A DNA stretch of 29,334 nucleotides from F23-D06 sp045600905 (GCA_045600905.1 JAZRYT010000088.1:1-29334), one strand, 5' to 3'. Counted from the stretch's first letter, positions 15,101 to 22,331 are shown. Program-made: numbers and translations. Notes: generated by a model not told the origin, from the letters alone.

Positions 15101-16519
15101 TGTCACATAGTTCAAAGCACCGATTTGAACAGTGACCGTATCCACCGGCGTGAAAGTCGTGCGGTCGGTCGGGTTGGTGAGCACGCCGACAACGATTTTA
15201 AAAGGATAGGACGTCGTGTTTTGTCGGGCTTCAAATTCCAAAAGCAGATTGCTGATGGCATACCGAGAGGTGTCAATTTCCGGCAGCACCGCGTACTGGT
15301 TATCATACGTGCCAGCTGTCTTATAAGTATAAAAACGCAAAGCATTGTAGCCGGAATTTGCGTTTGTGGTAGTATTATGGATGATGGGATATCCCGAATA
15401 ATCTGCCGAGGTGGCCGCGTTGATGTAGTGCCAGCAATCCGGCAGATTGTTTACAGACTGGGCAGTAATAGTAACACCGTTGTACGATTCAAAATTCTCA
15501 TAAAAAGGCAGATTATCAAGTGGATTGCATAAATAAAAATCAAGATTGGTCCAGCCGCTTTTCTCGAAGCCGCAATTGGAACGGACGTATGCGAAATATC
15601 TATGGGAAGAGCCGAGATTTGAAATCGTGCAAAATGTATCAGACACTGACATCGTGGGGATCGTCCATTCATTTGGGTACTCAGGCTCATCAGTAACATA
15701 GACATCCCAAGAAGAGGCCGTTCCGCGTGGCGACCAAGACAAATTCACAGCGTTGGCGGAGACAATGTCAACAGCGAAATTGGATGGTTTCAAACAACCG
15801 TTAGAAGGGGCGAAATGATAGTATCTATAGGGTCCTGGCCATATACACAACGGTATTGACGAAGACTGTCCGGATGTGTAATATGTAGCGATATGGTTTC
15901 TATCCACCATAATCAAATCATCAGCTCCGGAAGCCATACCAATCTGCCGAACCACATTGGGCATAATGAATGGTGAGGGGCCATAAACCACCTGGATTTC
16001 GCCAGTGGTCTCATAAAACTGGACCTGCCAAACCAATGCCGCCGGTCTGGATACGGAAAGATAAGTGGAAAGTGAAAATTCTACAACCCCCACTCGGTTT
16101 GGCGCCGTGCCTACCACTTCGTAGCATACGTATCCTGAAGGCAACATATATCCGTCGCATCCCAAAAAATTGATTTTCGGACAATTGGCAGAGATGTTGG
16201 TGGTGTTGAACGGATAAGTGTAGTTCAAAGCGCCCGCCAAGCGTCCCAAGCTGATGCTTCCGTCTGTATTAACGGAAAAATCAGTGTAGTCAGTTCCGGC
16301 AAAATTAAAGGTAAATCCAAAATCCTGCAAAGGAGAAAAACTTCCATCCGCACCCGTGCCGGGGTCAATCAGTGACGTGTTGAGAGGTATGGGAATCCAT
16401 TTGGAATTGTCTGTGCCCGTAGTAAAAATATAATCTTCTAAAGATTGAGCGAAAACATTGATGGAGAATAAACTTAGTATAATGAGCAGTAATGAGCATA
16501 GATTTTTTTGCATAGACAT
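9125..16519 (-). CDS. Giant secreted multi-domain Fn3/cleaved-adhesin protein with T9SS sorting domain (2464 aa)
   Basis: The signal peptide covers ~1-25 (ending NVFAQ). Residues ~26-242 are a beta-rich N-terminal domain. There follow ten fibronectin type III domains, starting near 243, 511, 603, 877, 1127, 1386, 1654, 1928, 2198 and 2295. Six jelly-roll cleaved-adhesin/MAM-like modules lie near 334-511, 964-1126, 1221-1385, 1480-1654, 1747-1928 and 2015-2197. Most start LPFxExFxSY and end IDDIxV or VDDIAI. One singular domain (~693-876, CLAGGDVQIG) is shared with the truncated adhesin gene at 219-2045. Cysteines recur at module borders. The C-terminal ~80 residues (VSVYPNPTDGQFTIYNG...AAGVYLLRVSTENGVVTKRIVKR) are a type A T9SS sorting domain. 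A surface adhesin or a scaffold is likely; no protease or glycosidase domain is seen. A palindrome pair starts on its stop codon. Confidence 0.88.
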   Translation of the reverse strand: MSMQKNLCSLLLIILSLFSINVFAQSLEDYIFTTGTDNSKWIPIPLNTSLIDPGTGADGSFSPLQDFGFTFNFAGTDYTDFSVNTDGSISLGRLAGALNYTYPFNTTNISANCPKINFLGCDGYMLPSGYVCYEVVGTAPNRVGVVEFSLSTYLSVSRPAALVWQVQFYETTGEIQVVYGPSPFIMPNVVRQIGMASGADDLIMVDRNHIATYYTSGQSSSIPLCIWPGPYRYYHFAPSNGCLKPSNFAVDIVSANAVNLSWSPRGTASSWDVYVTDEPEYPNEWTIPTMSVSDTFCTISNLGSSHRYFAYVRSNCGFEKSGWTNLDFYLCNPLDNLPFYENFESYNGVTITAQSVNNLPDCWHYINAATSADYSGYPIIHNTTTNANSGYNALRFYTYKTAGTYDNQYAVLPEIDTSRYAISNLLLEFEARQNTTSYPFKIVVGVLTNPTDRTTFTPVDTVTVQIGALNYVTKSVDFSNYTGTGSYIAIMVPRPSSGYNYGYIDDIVLSEISTCIKPTNVTINSFTDNSVEVDWQPGDSETDWQVVVVPHGDNVSTGTVEYAGTHPYTVYNLLPDTQYDVYVRSDCGSGTSIWTNCQTFSTAPLCSSPRDVVVSQIAGTSALVSWKSALYGALDYSVEYTVAGQNNWQLKFSSDTNCFIDGLLPLTSYEVRVFSNCAQESADTANLTFSTKCLAGGDVQIGESTAVTTFNNNFPTNSFYKNSYCQQIFLASEMNGPATINSVSFNMSTVFWQRNYKIYLMHTSLNTSADWIPADSAQLCFAGNHHYGVGWNRFDFTTPFQYNGTDNLVLIVIDENTEYGSGNATYTHQVPSGTSHLWYGDVDQYSTTTAPSGLSYNVTSYRNNVIFGEECDSTMFCIAPNVRVVETTDQTITIDWAPGNAEFSWILEYSTDNVNWTSEGTVTSAPYTIYGLYPGESYTIRLKSDCGNDETSSWTVVSAVTHCLAATLPFIEDFESAPGSGSGDMLPCWTRNTNHSSIDYPYTSTTYHHSGHYAVYFHGSIAYYSYLATPRFDDAVLMDNLLISFYAYKTNAESKIEVGIMTDPNDYSTFVRIGPAVTPSSTSNWEIVEVNTSSYTGDGKYVAFRIPAGAASEVHVDDIAIDVIPTCPHVTNIHTTNATLTATTASLFWTAGGDETDWDVVYGLSGSIANPASETAQRVSDTPTINLTGLMPDTKYDVFVRASCSASDSSTWWSYSFKTRCAETLSIPYSNNFDSYNVASYDYYFPECWYRLNTYVLDRPCVNTTNYSAPNSLYFYTSTAGTYNVAILPSVDASVPVSSLRATFMYRANSAADRIQVGVMTDPTDVNTFVAVSTIAPASTPTEWIEKIVDFSNYTGTGRYIAFKNEYLQTFAYGYIDDLEIDFIPGCASPTDITATNVTTTSVDLSWSDMPGEGSWEILVVPASTTEPDFTGITQVNTNSYTVTSLSPAEDYTVYLRTVCANGEGYSYWTNGHFSTAQVPAQTPYFCDFSDDNENGHWNFQNGNAKNQWHIGTPTGYTDNVLYVSNTGTTAAYAHNASSVTWAYRDIAFDENSTAYDLSFNWKANGESTYDYLHVYLGDVTYVEANNSGVLNVPQGLVQLDEVRLNQQTTWQHFHIDLNGSYTGQTKRLYFVWRNDNATGGNPAAVVDSIQIVGKSCGAPYDAHVTSLNNSSVEIEFSSNASISAWQYVVMTSATADPNDGTPESIQSPYIHYYPLTPNTTYYVYIRSDCGYEHSLWSNAVVFTAPCYAVDELPFVENFDSYAGANTTAVATNNLPSCWSYYNDGTSQTYSGYPIIYEGGSNYAYSGINALRFYTNSTSEYDDQIAVLPQISNALYPINTLQMTLQARRIFSLETASLIVGVMTNPADRNSLVPVDTIEPNESIYEEFTVYFNNYFGSGGFIALMAPKLSSGYNQIYVDNIVVDQIPSCPKPIDLVVSQATETSITLSWTEIGMASAWMIEYGPTGFTPGTGTSVTSTSTTFTIDGLTTNTAYDFYVRSDCDGEESQQAVLMARTSCGTVSPIPYYEDFNAYSTITSTNMPPMNYPIEDELPNCWSFLNRSYSRITYPMAFITAFSPGGASGNCLMLKSSNTTPLYAVLPDFTENLQDLQISFKYINEGTSAANGTLSLGYMTAPNDANTFVVLQDYPKMMAMTEVVRALSDIPDTVSSAHLAFKFADGTNNNYYLCLDDIKVDYIPDCQMPMGLTVSSVSTDTAAVSWMAGGVETAWNLQYKQASASDWSSSIAVNTTSYTIAGLLPNTIYQVRVQAACEEDNFSDWTSAVTFITEEMVEPCDAPSNLVATEINNHDVTLSWTENGTANTWKIHFRIHDAATWNTLTITTNPYTLTGLEGLTSYDILVTSICDETESESSETITVSTKNVGVDEYTETTVSVYPNPTDGQFTIYNGQSIMNTVVVYDVYGKLLSTISANGSTVEVDLSRYAAGVYLLRVSTENGVVTKRIVKR
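9291..9324. repeat. Phrase-like repeat (ATTGTAAATTGTAAATTGTCC) inside the sorting-domain coding region
   Basis: A run of ATTGT/AAATTGT units resembling Bacteroidales intergenic phrases lies within codons for GQFTIYNGQSIMNT, at the start of the C-terminal sorting domain. It is in frame and does not disrupt the protein. Confidence 0.45.
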
Positions 16520-16527
16520 ATTTCTGA

Positions 16528-16579
16528 GGACTTCTGTTTTAACCTTTGGGGTGCCAACACTTAAAATTTTGAGAAGTCC
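16528..16579. repeat. Inverted repeat upstream of the 2464-residue gene
   Basis: GGACTTCT (16528-16535) and AGAAGTCC (16572-16579) are separated by 36 bases and lie 9-60 bases before the ATG. The spacing would suit a leader hairpin or two operator half sites. No TAnnTTTG box was found in this gap. The arms are only 8 bp, so chance is possible. Confidence 0.35.
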
Positions 16580-16677
16580 TTAACCAAAATCCAAAGCAAT
16601 TGGCGCGGCGAAGATATGAATTTTATCCTATCCCACAATTTGTCTTGAGGTGGATTTTTAAAAGCCAGTAGATAAAG

Positions 16678-16706
16678 AAAAAATAGAGATGCTTGGTGAC
16701 ATCTCT
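16678..16706 (-). terminator. Rho-independent terminator after coaE
   Basis: On the minus strand AGAGATG (16706-16700) pairs with CATCTCT (16691-16685) around an 8-base loop, followed by A and six T. It lies 6 bases past the coaE stop codon and closes the leftward operon. Confidence 0.7.
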
Positions 16707-16712
16707 CTTTCT

Positions 16713-17270
16713 TTAAAGAATACTCCGTCCTTCCCAATAGGTTTCGCCCGTGCAGACCACCAAGTCCGCGCGGCGGCATTTTTCCTCTTGGGGCATTTGT
16801 TTGGAAATACGTTGTAGGATTTCCTCTCGCGACAACTCCGGATTGCGCGAAAGGACACGGCGAATGCGCAATTCCAAAGGCGCGTCCGCCACAATGATTT
16901 TGTCGAAATAGGAGGTGAGATTGCCTTCAAAAACAATGGCGGTTTCCATCATCACCGTATTGGACGGCTGTTGGGCGACCCACTGTTCAAACTGCCGCAT
17001 CACCCAGGGATGGATCATCGCATTGAGTTTTTGCAGTTTGGCTTCATCGCCGAAGACAATCCGCGAAACCTGACGCAGATTCACCTTCCCGTCAGGAAAC
17101 AAAATCTCTGTGCCAAATTCTTGACACAGAGATTGTACAAAGTTTTTATCTTGATAGATTTTTTTTGCTTCGTCATCGGCATAAAATACTGGAATTCCCA
17201 TCTCCACAAAATGTCTCGAGAGATAGGTCTTCCCTGTTCCTATGCCGCCTGTTAAAGCTATTTTATACAT
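16713..17270 (-). CDS. coaE: Dephospho-CoA kinase
   Basis: It phosphorylates the 3'-hydroxyl of dephospho-CoA with ATP, the last step of coenzyme A synthesis, in the cytosol. The start MYKIALTGG at 17270 is chosen because it lies one base after the stop of the preceding gene. A start 12 bases earlier (MCIKMYK) would overlap that gene. The product is 185 residues, close to the family norm of about 200. The P-loop GGIGTGKT is at 8-15. Other family marks are FYADDEAKKIY (30s), NAMIHPWV (80s) and a lid region rich in arginine (LRIRRVLSRN). Confidence 0.92.
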   Translation of the reverse strand: MYKIALTGGIGTGKTYLSRHFVEMGIPVFYADDEAKKIYQDKNFVQSLCQEFGTEILFPDGKVNLRQVSRIVFGDEAKLQKLNAMIHPWVMRQFEQWVAQQPSNTVMMETAIVFEGNLTSYFDKIIVADAPLELRIRRVLSRNPELSREEILQRISKQMPQEEKCRRADLVVCTGETYWEGRSIL

Positions 17271-17271
17271 T

Positions 17272-17682
17272 TTAATGCACATAAAAGGTTATCACTTCCG
17301 GTGCTTCCACAGCCACCAATTCCGAACCGAAGTTGTGGTGCGACAAAAAATCACGCATATCACGATTGGTGAAGGAATACACCGTGACTTTGTTCTTCGT
17401 CTTAATCAAATCGGCAACAGAGATATAGAGCACTTTGTTCTTGTCAGAAAAGGGTTTCATCAAGTAATTCAAACCTTTCTGATTGAAAGTCAAGGTTATA
17501 ACCGAGTCTGACACCGTAACCGACTTTTTGCCCTCCGGCAAATTATAGCATTGAATTTTATAATCCTGCGTCACCCTATAGTCCTTAGAGAAGGTAACCA
17601 CCAGCCAACCGGCCACAGCGATAGCCAGGCAGACCAAAAAGGCAAATGGCGGCAGCTTTATTTTCGGTTTTTCTATTGACAT
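17272..17682 (-). CDS. Short YbbR/CdaR-like membrane-anchored protein (136 aa)
   Basis: One N-terminal transmembrane helix (about residues 11-31, PPFAFLVCLAIAVAGWLVVTF) precedes a small extracytoplasmic domain. That domain includes a stretch like one YbbR repeat (TVSDSVITLTFNQKGLNYL...). In Bacteroidota the gene between yajC and coaE commonly encodes a YbbR-like protein of roughly 300 residues; this one is less than half that. The assignment rests mainly on position plus the N-terminal pattern. CdaR proteins regulate diadenylate cyclase in Firmicutes; whether that holds here is unknown. It lies 85 bases after yajC and one base before coaE. Confidence 0.65.
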   Translation of the reverse strand: MSIEKPKIKLPPFAFLVCLAIAVAGWLVVTFSKDYRVTQDYKIQCYNLPEGKKSVTVSDSVITLTFNQKGLNYLMKPFSDKNKVLYISVADLIKTKNKVTVYSFTNRDMRDFLSHHNFGSELVAVEAPEVITFYVH

Positions 17683-17733
17683 AGCTATGATATTCTTCTA
17701 TGTGACAAACTTCTAAATATCCATCAATTTTTC

Positions 17734-17767
17734 TGCTCACAGAACACTGTTCACAGTTCACTGCTTA
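17734..17767. repeat. Phrase-like tract (CTGTTCACAGTTCACTG)
   Basis: Between yajC and the YbbR-like gene, variations of CACAGAACACTGTTCACAG and GTTCACTGCT follow one another up to the yajC stop codon. This is another short-phrase repeat type of the kind found in intergenic DNA elsewhere in this window. Confidence 0.45.
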
Positions 17768-18106
17768 CTATCTGTTCTCGTTTTTCTTTGCTTTCAGTTG
17801 AGCGTCATCAATAGAAACAGCAGCCTTTTCGATTTCAATACATACATCGTTGGCGATTTCAATCACGAAAGTGGAATCCTTGATTTCCTTGATTTTGCCG
17901 TGAATACCACCAATCGTTGTAATTTTGTCGCCTCTTTCCAAACTCTGTCTGAACTCTTCCACCTGTTTTTGTTTTTTCTGTTGCGGACGAATCATAAAGA
18001 AATAGAAAATTAAGATGATGGCAAGGATGAAAATAAGCGTTGAAGCGCCACCACCTTTGGAAGCTGCCGCAGGAGCAGCCTGCAATAATGTGAAAAGATA
18101 ATTCAT
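17768..18106 (-). CDS. yajC: Preprotein translocase subunit YajC
   Basis: This is a small accessory subunit of the SecDF-YajC inner-membrane complex that assists protein export. Of 112 residues, an Ala/Gly-rich N-terminus is followed by one transmembrane helix (about 23-42, TLIFILAIILIFYFFMIRP). The hallmark cytoplasmic segment is RPQQKKQKQVEEFRQSLERGDKITTIGGIHGKI, with the conserved GD.I.T.GGI.G. It ends in a Lys-rich tail. It lies 29 bases after the DUF1573 lipoprotein gene, within the probable operon from 22265 to 16713. Confidence 0.95.
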   Translation of the reverse strand: MNYLFTLLQAAPAAASKGGGASTLIFILAIILIFYFFMIRPQQKKQKQVEEFRQSLERGDKITTIGGIHGKIKEIKDSTFVIEIANDVCIEIEKAAVSIDDAQLKAKKNENR

Positions 18107-18135
18107 AGTCTAATATTTAAATGATTAATAATATG

Positions 18136-18603
18136 TTATTCTGGTACAGACACATTGGCTGTGATGGTAATGATATTTTCTACCGGATAGGTATTGGCAC
18201 CCACCAAAATACGTTTGGTGACTTTGCCCTTTTGGTTTTTGGAATCAAAAGTGACCGTGATTTCACCAGACTCGCCCGGGCGGATCGGAGCTTTGGGAGG
18301 GGTGGATGTCGTACATCCGCAGGTAGCCTCTGAGGAATAGATAATCAGATTGGACTTGCCGGTGTTTTTAAATTTGAACGCATACGTCAGGCGCTCGCCT
18401 TGGATGACATCGCCAAAATCATAGTTTTTGGTTTCAAAAGTAATGACAGGTAATTTGTCGGATTCCTTTTTGGACAAACCTTTGGCTGTTTGGGGACAAT
18501 GAACGTCAGAGACTTTGAAATCTCCTTCTTCTGCCGGTTTCCGATGGCAGGAACAAAGCACAAAAGCGCTAATAATCAACAATATAACAATATTTTTTCG
18601 CAT
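18136..18603 (-). CDS. DUF1573 lipoprotein
   Basis: A lipoprotein signal peptide (MRKNIVILLIISAFVLCSC, lipid-modified Cys near 17-19) is followed by one DUF1573 beta-sandwich. Its characteristic segments are YDFGDVIQGERLTYAFKFKNTGKSNL and SSEATCGCTTSTPP, then PGESGEITVTFDSKNQKGKV. DUF1573 is abundant in Bacteroidota envelopes but has no established function. The gene starts 4 bases after the nusB stop codon and precedes yajC by 29 bases, a conserved neighbourhood. An envelope-associated role is the most that can be said. Confidence 0.9.
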   Translation of the reverse strand: MRKNIVILLIISAFVLCSCHRKPAEEGDFKVSDVHCPQTAKGLSKKESDKLPVITFETKNYDFGDVIQGERLTYAFKFKNTGKSNLIIYSSEATCGCTTSTPPKAPIRPGESGEITVTFDSKNQKGKVTKRILVGANTYPVENIITITANVSVPE

Positions 18604-18607
18604 AATC

Positions 18608-19558
18608 TTAATTTTGAAACAATCCTCTTCCTGTTTTATTCAATTTGCCTTGGTCACGCAAATCCACAATCAATCTGTCGAGCACGCCGTTGACAAAAAT
18701 CTTACTCTTATCCGAAGAATACATTTTTGACAAATCAATGTATTCATTAAGAGTGACTTTTATTGGAATATTGGGGAATTCCAAAAGCTCACACAACGCC
18801 ATCTTCATCAAAAGGACATCCATACCTATGATACGGTCAAGCTCCCAGTTTTGGAGTTTGGATTCTATCAAATCCTCGTATTCGGCATCGTGTTCCAATG
18901 TTTTTACAAAGAGCTGGCGACAGAAACTTTCATCGTCTTTAGGGTTTTTGAACAGCGTAATAATCTTGCAATTGTCACCTTTGCTTTGTTTGAACTCGGT
19001 GATATTTTTGTACAACATAGCCAGAGCTTCCTCATAGTCGTCCAGCCAGTTGGGATCTTTTTCACCGAAGAACCAGCGCGTGTGCTCATCCGTAGCAATA
19101 ACATTGATCAATATGGCCAGCACCAATTTCTTATCTTCGTCATAGCTTCTCTCCTGATTGGCCATATAGGTTTTATACTCATCCATTTCTTCGATGTTAT
19201 GGAACATCTTCACAATGAAATCCGTATCATTGGACCAATCAATGTGGTGTTTTGGGAAAAGTACCTTCAACGTGACGTTGTCTTCAATTTGTCCGATTAC
19301 GGCATTATCGACAAATTTCGTATTAGGATTCAAATCTTCAAAAGTAGGATTGTGTTTGCCTTTCAAATCCTCCATTTTGTTGCGTCTGTAGTACACGACT
19401 TCCGGGAGAATGGAGAAGAACCACAAGAAAAGCGAATAGCAGTTTTTAACCGTTTGTACCAGCTCTGCCTCTGCAGCGGGGACAGTCTCAAAAGGTTTCA
19501 TACTATAGGCATACAATGCCTGCATCGTTTTGATTCTGAGATATCTTCGACTTATCAT
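18608..19558 (-). CDS. nusB: Transcription antitermination factor NusB (long Bacteroidota form)
   Basis: NusB binds boxA RNA with NusE/S10 and supports rRNA antitermination in the cytosol. At 316 residues it is over twice the E. coli protein (139). The first 20 residues show the NusB N-terminal pattern (SRRYLRIKTMQALYAY). The C-terminal third (about 200-305) contains the rest of the fold, with DRIIGMDVLLMKMALCELLEF, IPIKVTLNEYIDLSKMYSSDKSKIFVNGVLDRL. The insert of ~150 residues between them is typical of the phylum. It lies 51 bases after the coiled-coil gene and 4 bases before DUF1573. Confidence 0.92.
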   Translation of the reverse strand: MISRRYLRIKTMQALYAYSMKPFETVPAAEAELVQTVKNCYSLFLWFFSILPEVVYYRRNKMEDLKGKHNPTFEDLNPNTKFVDNAVIGQIEDNVTLKVLFPKHHIDWSNDTDFIVKMFHNIEEMDEYKTYMANQERSYDEDKKLVLAILINVIATDEHTRWFFGEKDPNWLDDYEEALAMLYKNITEFKQSKGDNCKIITLFKNPKDDESFCRQLFVKTLEHDAEYEDLIESKLQNWELDRIIGMDVLLMKMALCELLEFPNIPIKVTLNEYIDLSKMYSSDKSKIFVNGVLDRLIVDLRDQGKLNKTGRGLFQN

Positions 19559-19609
19559 ATTATTTCATGAGTTAAATTAATATAGTGTGATGAGTAGTTG
19601 CAGGCGCTG

Positions 19610-20548
19610 CTATTTCAACGTAAAGGAGCTTTCTCCCAACAATTGGTCATCCGTGAATATTTGAACGACATATCTACCCTTTACGGCTTTATCGTCAGAC
19701 ATCAAATCCCAAGACAGGGATACGTTCTGTGATTTGTTGTTGTAGTTGACAACCTTTTTGGCCGTGTATTGGAGGCGTTGGCCATCGTGTACAAAGGAGT
19801 AGGTGTCGGAGGAACCCGGTGTGATGACCTTACCGGAAGGAACGGAGACACGGCAATACACGTTGACGGGGCCGGCTTCGATGAGGGAGTTTTCACCCAA
19901 AACGAAAGAGGTCTTGATACGTTTCACGCGAGAAGCCTTGTCAGTAACCTCCTCTTCGCCTTTTCTACTTACATTATAGCCGGCACTATGAATGCTATAT
20001 GCTTTATAAACGGCTGCGCCACTGATTTTTGCGGAAAGTGCGTCGTTGGATTTCTGAATGTTGGCCTTATCCTGACGCTCTTGTTCCAAATCGGCTCTGA
20101 CCTGTGTGTTTTCAGTCTTCAATGCCTGATTTTCCTGATAGAGCTTATCCATCTCTTTGACATATTCTTGGGAGATGTTTTGCAAACGAGCCAATTGTTT
20201 TTTAATCTTTTTATAATCGGCTTGAGAATTGATAAGCTGCTCGATTTCAGCTGCGTGAGCCATGATAATACTGTCCTTTTCGCTCAATTGGTCGGAAAGT
20301 GTGCCGTATTGTTCTTTAATTTTTTGATGTTCTGCCAACAGGGAATCCAACTCGCTTTGGAGTTCGTTATTGGCTTCTTCCGTCTTAATGAATTCCTTGT
20401 TCATTGTCGGTTTGGCAAAAAATCCATAATAAAGAGTGGTGGCGAAAAACACGCCGGCGAGAACGCCTAAGATAATCACCCATTTTTTCAACGGGTTCGT
20501 TTCATTTTGAGGATTTTGATTGTTTGAATAAGAACTTGTCGTTTCCAT
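19610..20548 (-). CDS. Coiled-coil single-pass membrane protein, unknown function (312 aa)
   Basis: A polar Asn/Gln-rich N-terminus (1-21) precedes one transmembrane helix (about 23-43, WVIILGVLAGVFFATTLYYGF). A long charged coiled coil (about 52-175, rich in E, K, Q and L heptads) follows. The C-terminal domain of ~130 residues is predicted beta-rich (VKRIKTSFVLGENSLIEAGPVNVYCRVSVPSG...GRYVVQIFTDDQLLGESSFTLK). Similar proteins occur widely in Bacteroidota without an assigned role. No promoter box was found in the 70 bases after the alkaline phosphatase gene, so cotranscription with it and with nusB is plausible. Confidence 0.7.
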   Translation of the reverse strand: METTSSYSNNQNPQNETNPLKKWVIILGVLAGVFFATTLYYGFFAKPTMNKEFIKTEEANNELQSELDSLLAEHQKIKEQYGTLSDQLSEKDSIIMAHAAEIEQLINSQADYKKIKKQLARLQNISQEYVKEMDKLYQENQALKTENTQVRADLEQERQDKANIQKSNDALSAKISGAAVYKAYSIHSAGYNVSRKGEEEVTDKASRVKRIKTSFVLGENSLIEAGPVNVYCRVSVPSGKVITPGSSDTYSFVHDGQRLQYTAKKVVNYNNKSQNVSLSWDLMSDDKAVKGRYVVQIFTDDQLLGESSFTLK

Positions 20549-20618
20549 ATTTTTGATTTTTATATTTTCGAAAGAGAGCTATATTAACGTGATTCTGAAA
20601 AAAAATTGTTTGTCGAAA

Positions 20619-22265
20619 TTATTTTACCAAAAGATATTTGGCCAAATCTTTCGGCACGTAAAAAGTTTGATTTTTCGGGAAATAAATTATGACCGAATTG
20701 AGTTCGTGTTTTTGTTTGTTAACGGTAATGATATTCGTGTAACTATCTGCTACAAGCGAATTTTTCTTGTTTTTTACGGTTAGGCGATATTGGTTTGGAG
20801 CCAAACTGTCAATCGCACACTGGTAACCGGCAAACACTTCGCGATAGTCGGCAAAATTGGCCGCCGTCAGCTTGTCCAAATCATCATCGGCCAAACCGAG
20901 TTGCTGTCTCATATACTGATGAATTTCCACATTGGTATGCACGCCGGTCAGTTCTCTGCCTTCAGGGTGATACATAGCATAGAAGACGTTTTCGCCCGTA
21001 TGCCCGAAAGTGGTGAAGCCCATTCCTGTTCGTCCATAGACAATTTGCGACAGCATCCTAACTAGGGAGAGGTTGTTTTGGCGCAATTCCTTGGGTTGTG
21101 AAGATTTGTCATTATCGGAAGCCAATTGCAGATATGCCATTTCAGCCGGTTGGATGTCAATATTGAAATATTGTTGGAACAATGCCGGCCATTCCGTTGT
21201 ATCCGCATTTTTCAGTTTAGAGGACATCGTACTCAACGAAAGGGTAAAGTCGTCCAGCGGTTGCATAATCTGCTGAAGAGAAAGTTGATCGTAACCGTGA
21301 TTGATTTTTGCACTGCCGAGGGTCATCGCGCTGGTGCCGTGGTCGGGAAGGACTACAACCAACGTGTGTTGGTCTTTTTGGGCGAAGTCAAAGGCCACTT
21401 TGCAAGCTTTATCGAAGGCCAGAAAATCTGTAATCACGGTTTTGGCGTCATTATCGTGCGCCGCCCAGTCCACCTTGCTGCCTTCTACCATCAGGAAGAA
21501 ACCGTCCTCGTCTGCAGTAAGCAAATCAATGGCCTTTTGGGTCATTTCTGCCAAAGAGGGGGTGATTTTCTGGTCACGTTCCATTTCGTATGGCATAGAA
21601 GCGGGATTGAACAAAGCCCACATCGGCGCTTTCTGACAAGCGCGCATACCCTGATAATCATCAAGGTAGATGCCATAACCTTTATCTTTCAGATAATTTT
21701 GTTCGGTTTCCTTTAAGAAAGAGACACCGCCGCCAATCACGACATCCACATTGTTATGAACCATTTGGGGGGCAATCATATCATCATTACGACGGTCATA
21801 GGTATGAGAAGCACAATCGGCAGGAGTGGCTTGCGTAAATTCACAGGTAAAAACCAAACCCGTTGATTTGTTTTTCAATTGTTTCGAGGCTTCGAGCAAA
21901 GTTGCCAGCGGCTGATAGGCGCGTGTGGCATCCACGGGCACCAAATCGTGGTCGGTTTTGACGGGATACGTGGAAACAAAGCCCTTCTGCGTCGGATAGC
22001 CGGTCATATAGCAGGAAGTCGTAGGTGCGGAATCGCCAATCGGAGCATCAGAGGAATTGGTACGCACCAAACCTTTGATGAATGCATCCAGATTCAACGT
22101 GTTTTGGGAAGGATTTTGATAGATTTGATACCAACGTGCCACAGAGAGTACACTTGTGGATGTCCCGTCAGGTATCATCAATATGACGTTCTTAATGGGA
22201 TTTTGTTGGGCAAACGACCCTAACAATATCAGTAACAAGAAGTTGAAAAGAACGAATTTCTTCAT
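20619..22265 (-). CDS. Exported alkaline phosphatase (PhoA superfamily)
   Basis: It hydrolyses phosphate monoesters in the periplasm or outside the cell using two zinc ions and a serine nucleophile. A signal peptide (MKKFVLFNFLLLILLGSFAQ) precedes the catalytic domain. Metal and catalytic landmarks are Asp33 (MIPDGTS), the nucleophile Ser79 in GDSAPTT, EGSKVDWAAHDND (261-273), PDHGT (307-311) and GHTGENV (421-427). Length 548 is normal for the family; there is no C-terminal sorting domain. It has its own promoter (22289-22321), back to back with that of the DUF4419 gene. It may be the first gene of a leftward operon. Phosphate regulation cannot be judged from the sequence. Confidence 0.92.
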   Translation of the reverse strand: MKKFVLFNFLLLILLGSFAQQNPIKNVILMIPDGTSTSVLSVARWYQIYQNPSQNTLNLDAFIKGLVRTNSSDAPIGDSAPTTSCYMTGYPTQKGFVSTYPVKTDHDLVPVDATRAYQPLATLLEASKQLKNKSTGLVFTCEFTQATPADCASHTYDRRNDDMIAPQMVHNNVDVVIGGGVSFLKETEQNYLKDKGYGIYLDDYQGMRACQKAPMWALFNPASMPYEMERDQKITPSLAEMTQKAIDLLTADEDGFFLMVEGSKVDWAAHDNDAKTVITDFLAFDKACKVAFDFAQKDQHTLVVVLPDHGTSAMTLGSAKINHGYDQLSLQQIMQPLDDFTLSLSTMSSKLKNADTTEWPALFQQYFNIDIQPAEMAYLQLASDNDKSSQPKELRQNNLSLVRMLSQIVYGRTGMGFTTFGHTGENVFYAMYHPEGRELTGVHTNVEIHQYMRQQLGLADDDLDKLTAANFADYREVFAGYQCAIDSLAPNQYRLTVKNKKNSLVADSYTNIITVNKQKHELNSVIIYFPKNQTFYVPKDLAKYLLVK

Positions 22266-22288
22266 ATAGGCATTTTTGTAAAAGACCG

Positions 22289-22321
22289 CAAAAATACATT
22301 ATTTACATTCACTTTGACAAA
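22289..22321 (-). promoter_or_regulatory. Predicted promoter of the alkaline phosphatase gene
   Basis: On the minus strand TTTG (22318-22321), a 21-base spacer and TATTTTTG (22289-22296) match the Bacteroidota promoter pattern. The start site would be near 22282, giving a leader of under 20 bases. Confidence 0.6.
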
Positions 22322-22331
22322 CTATTTTTTA

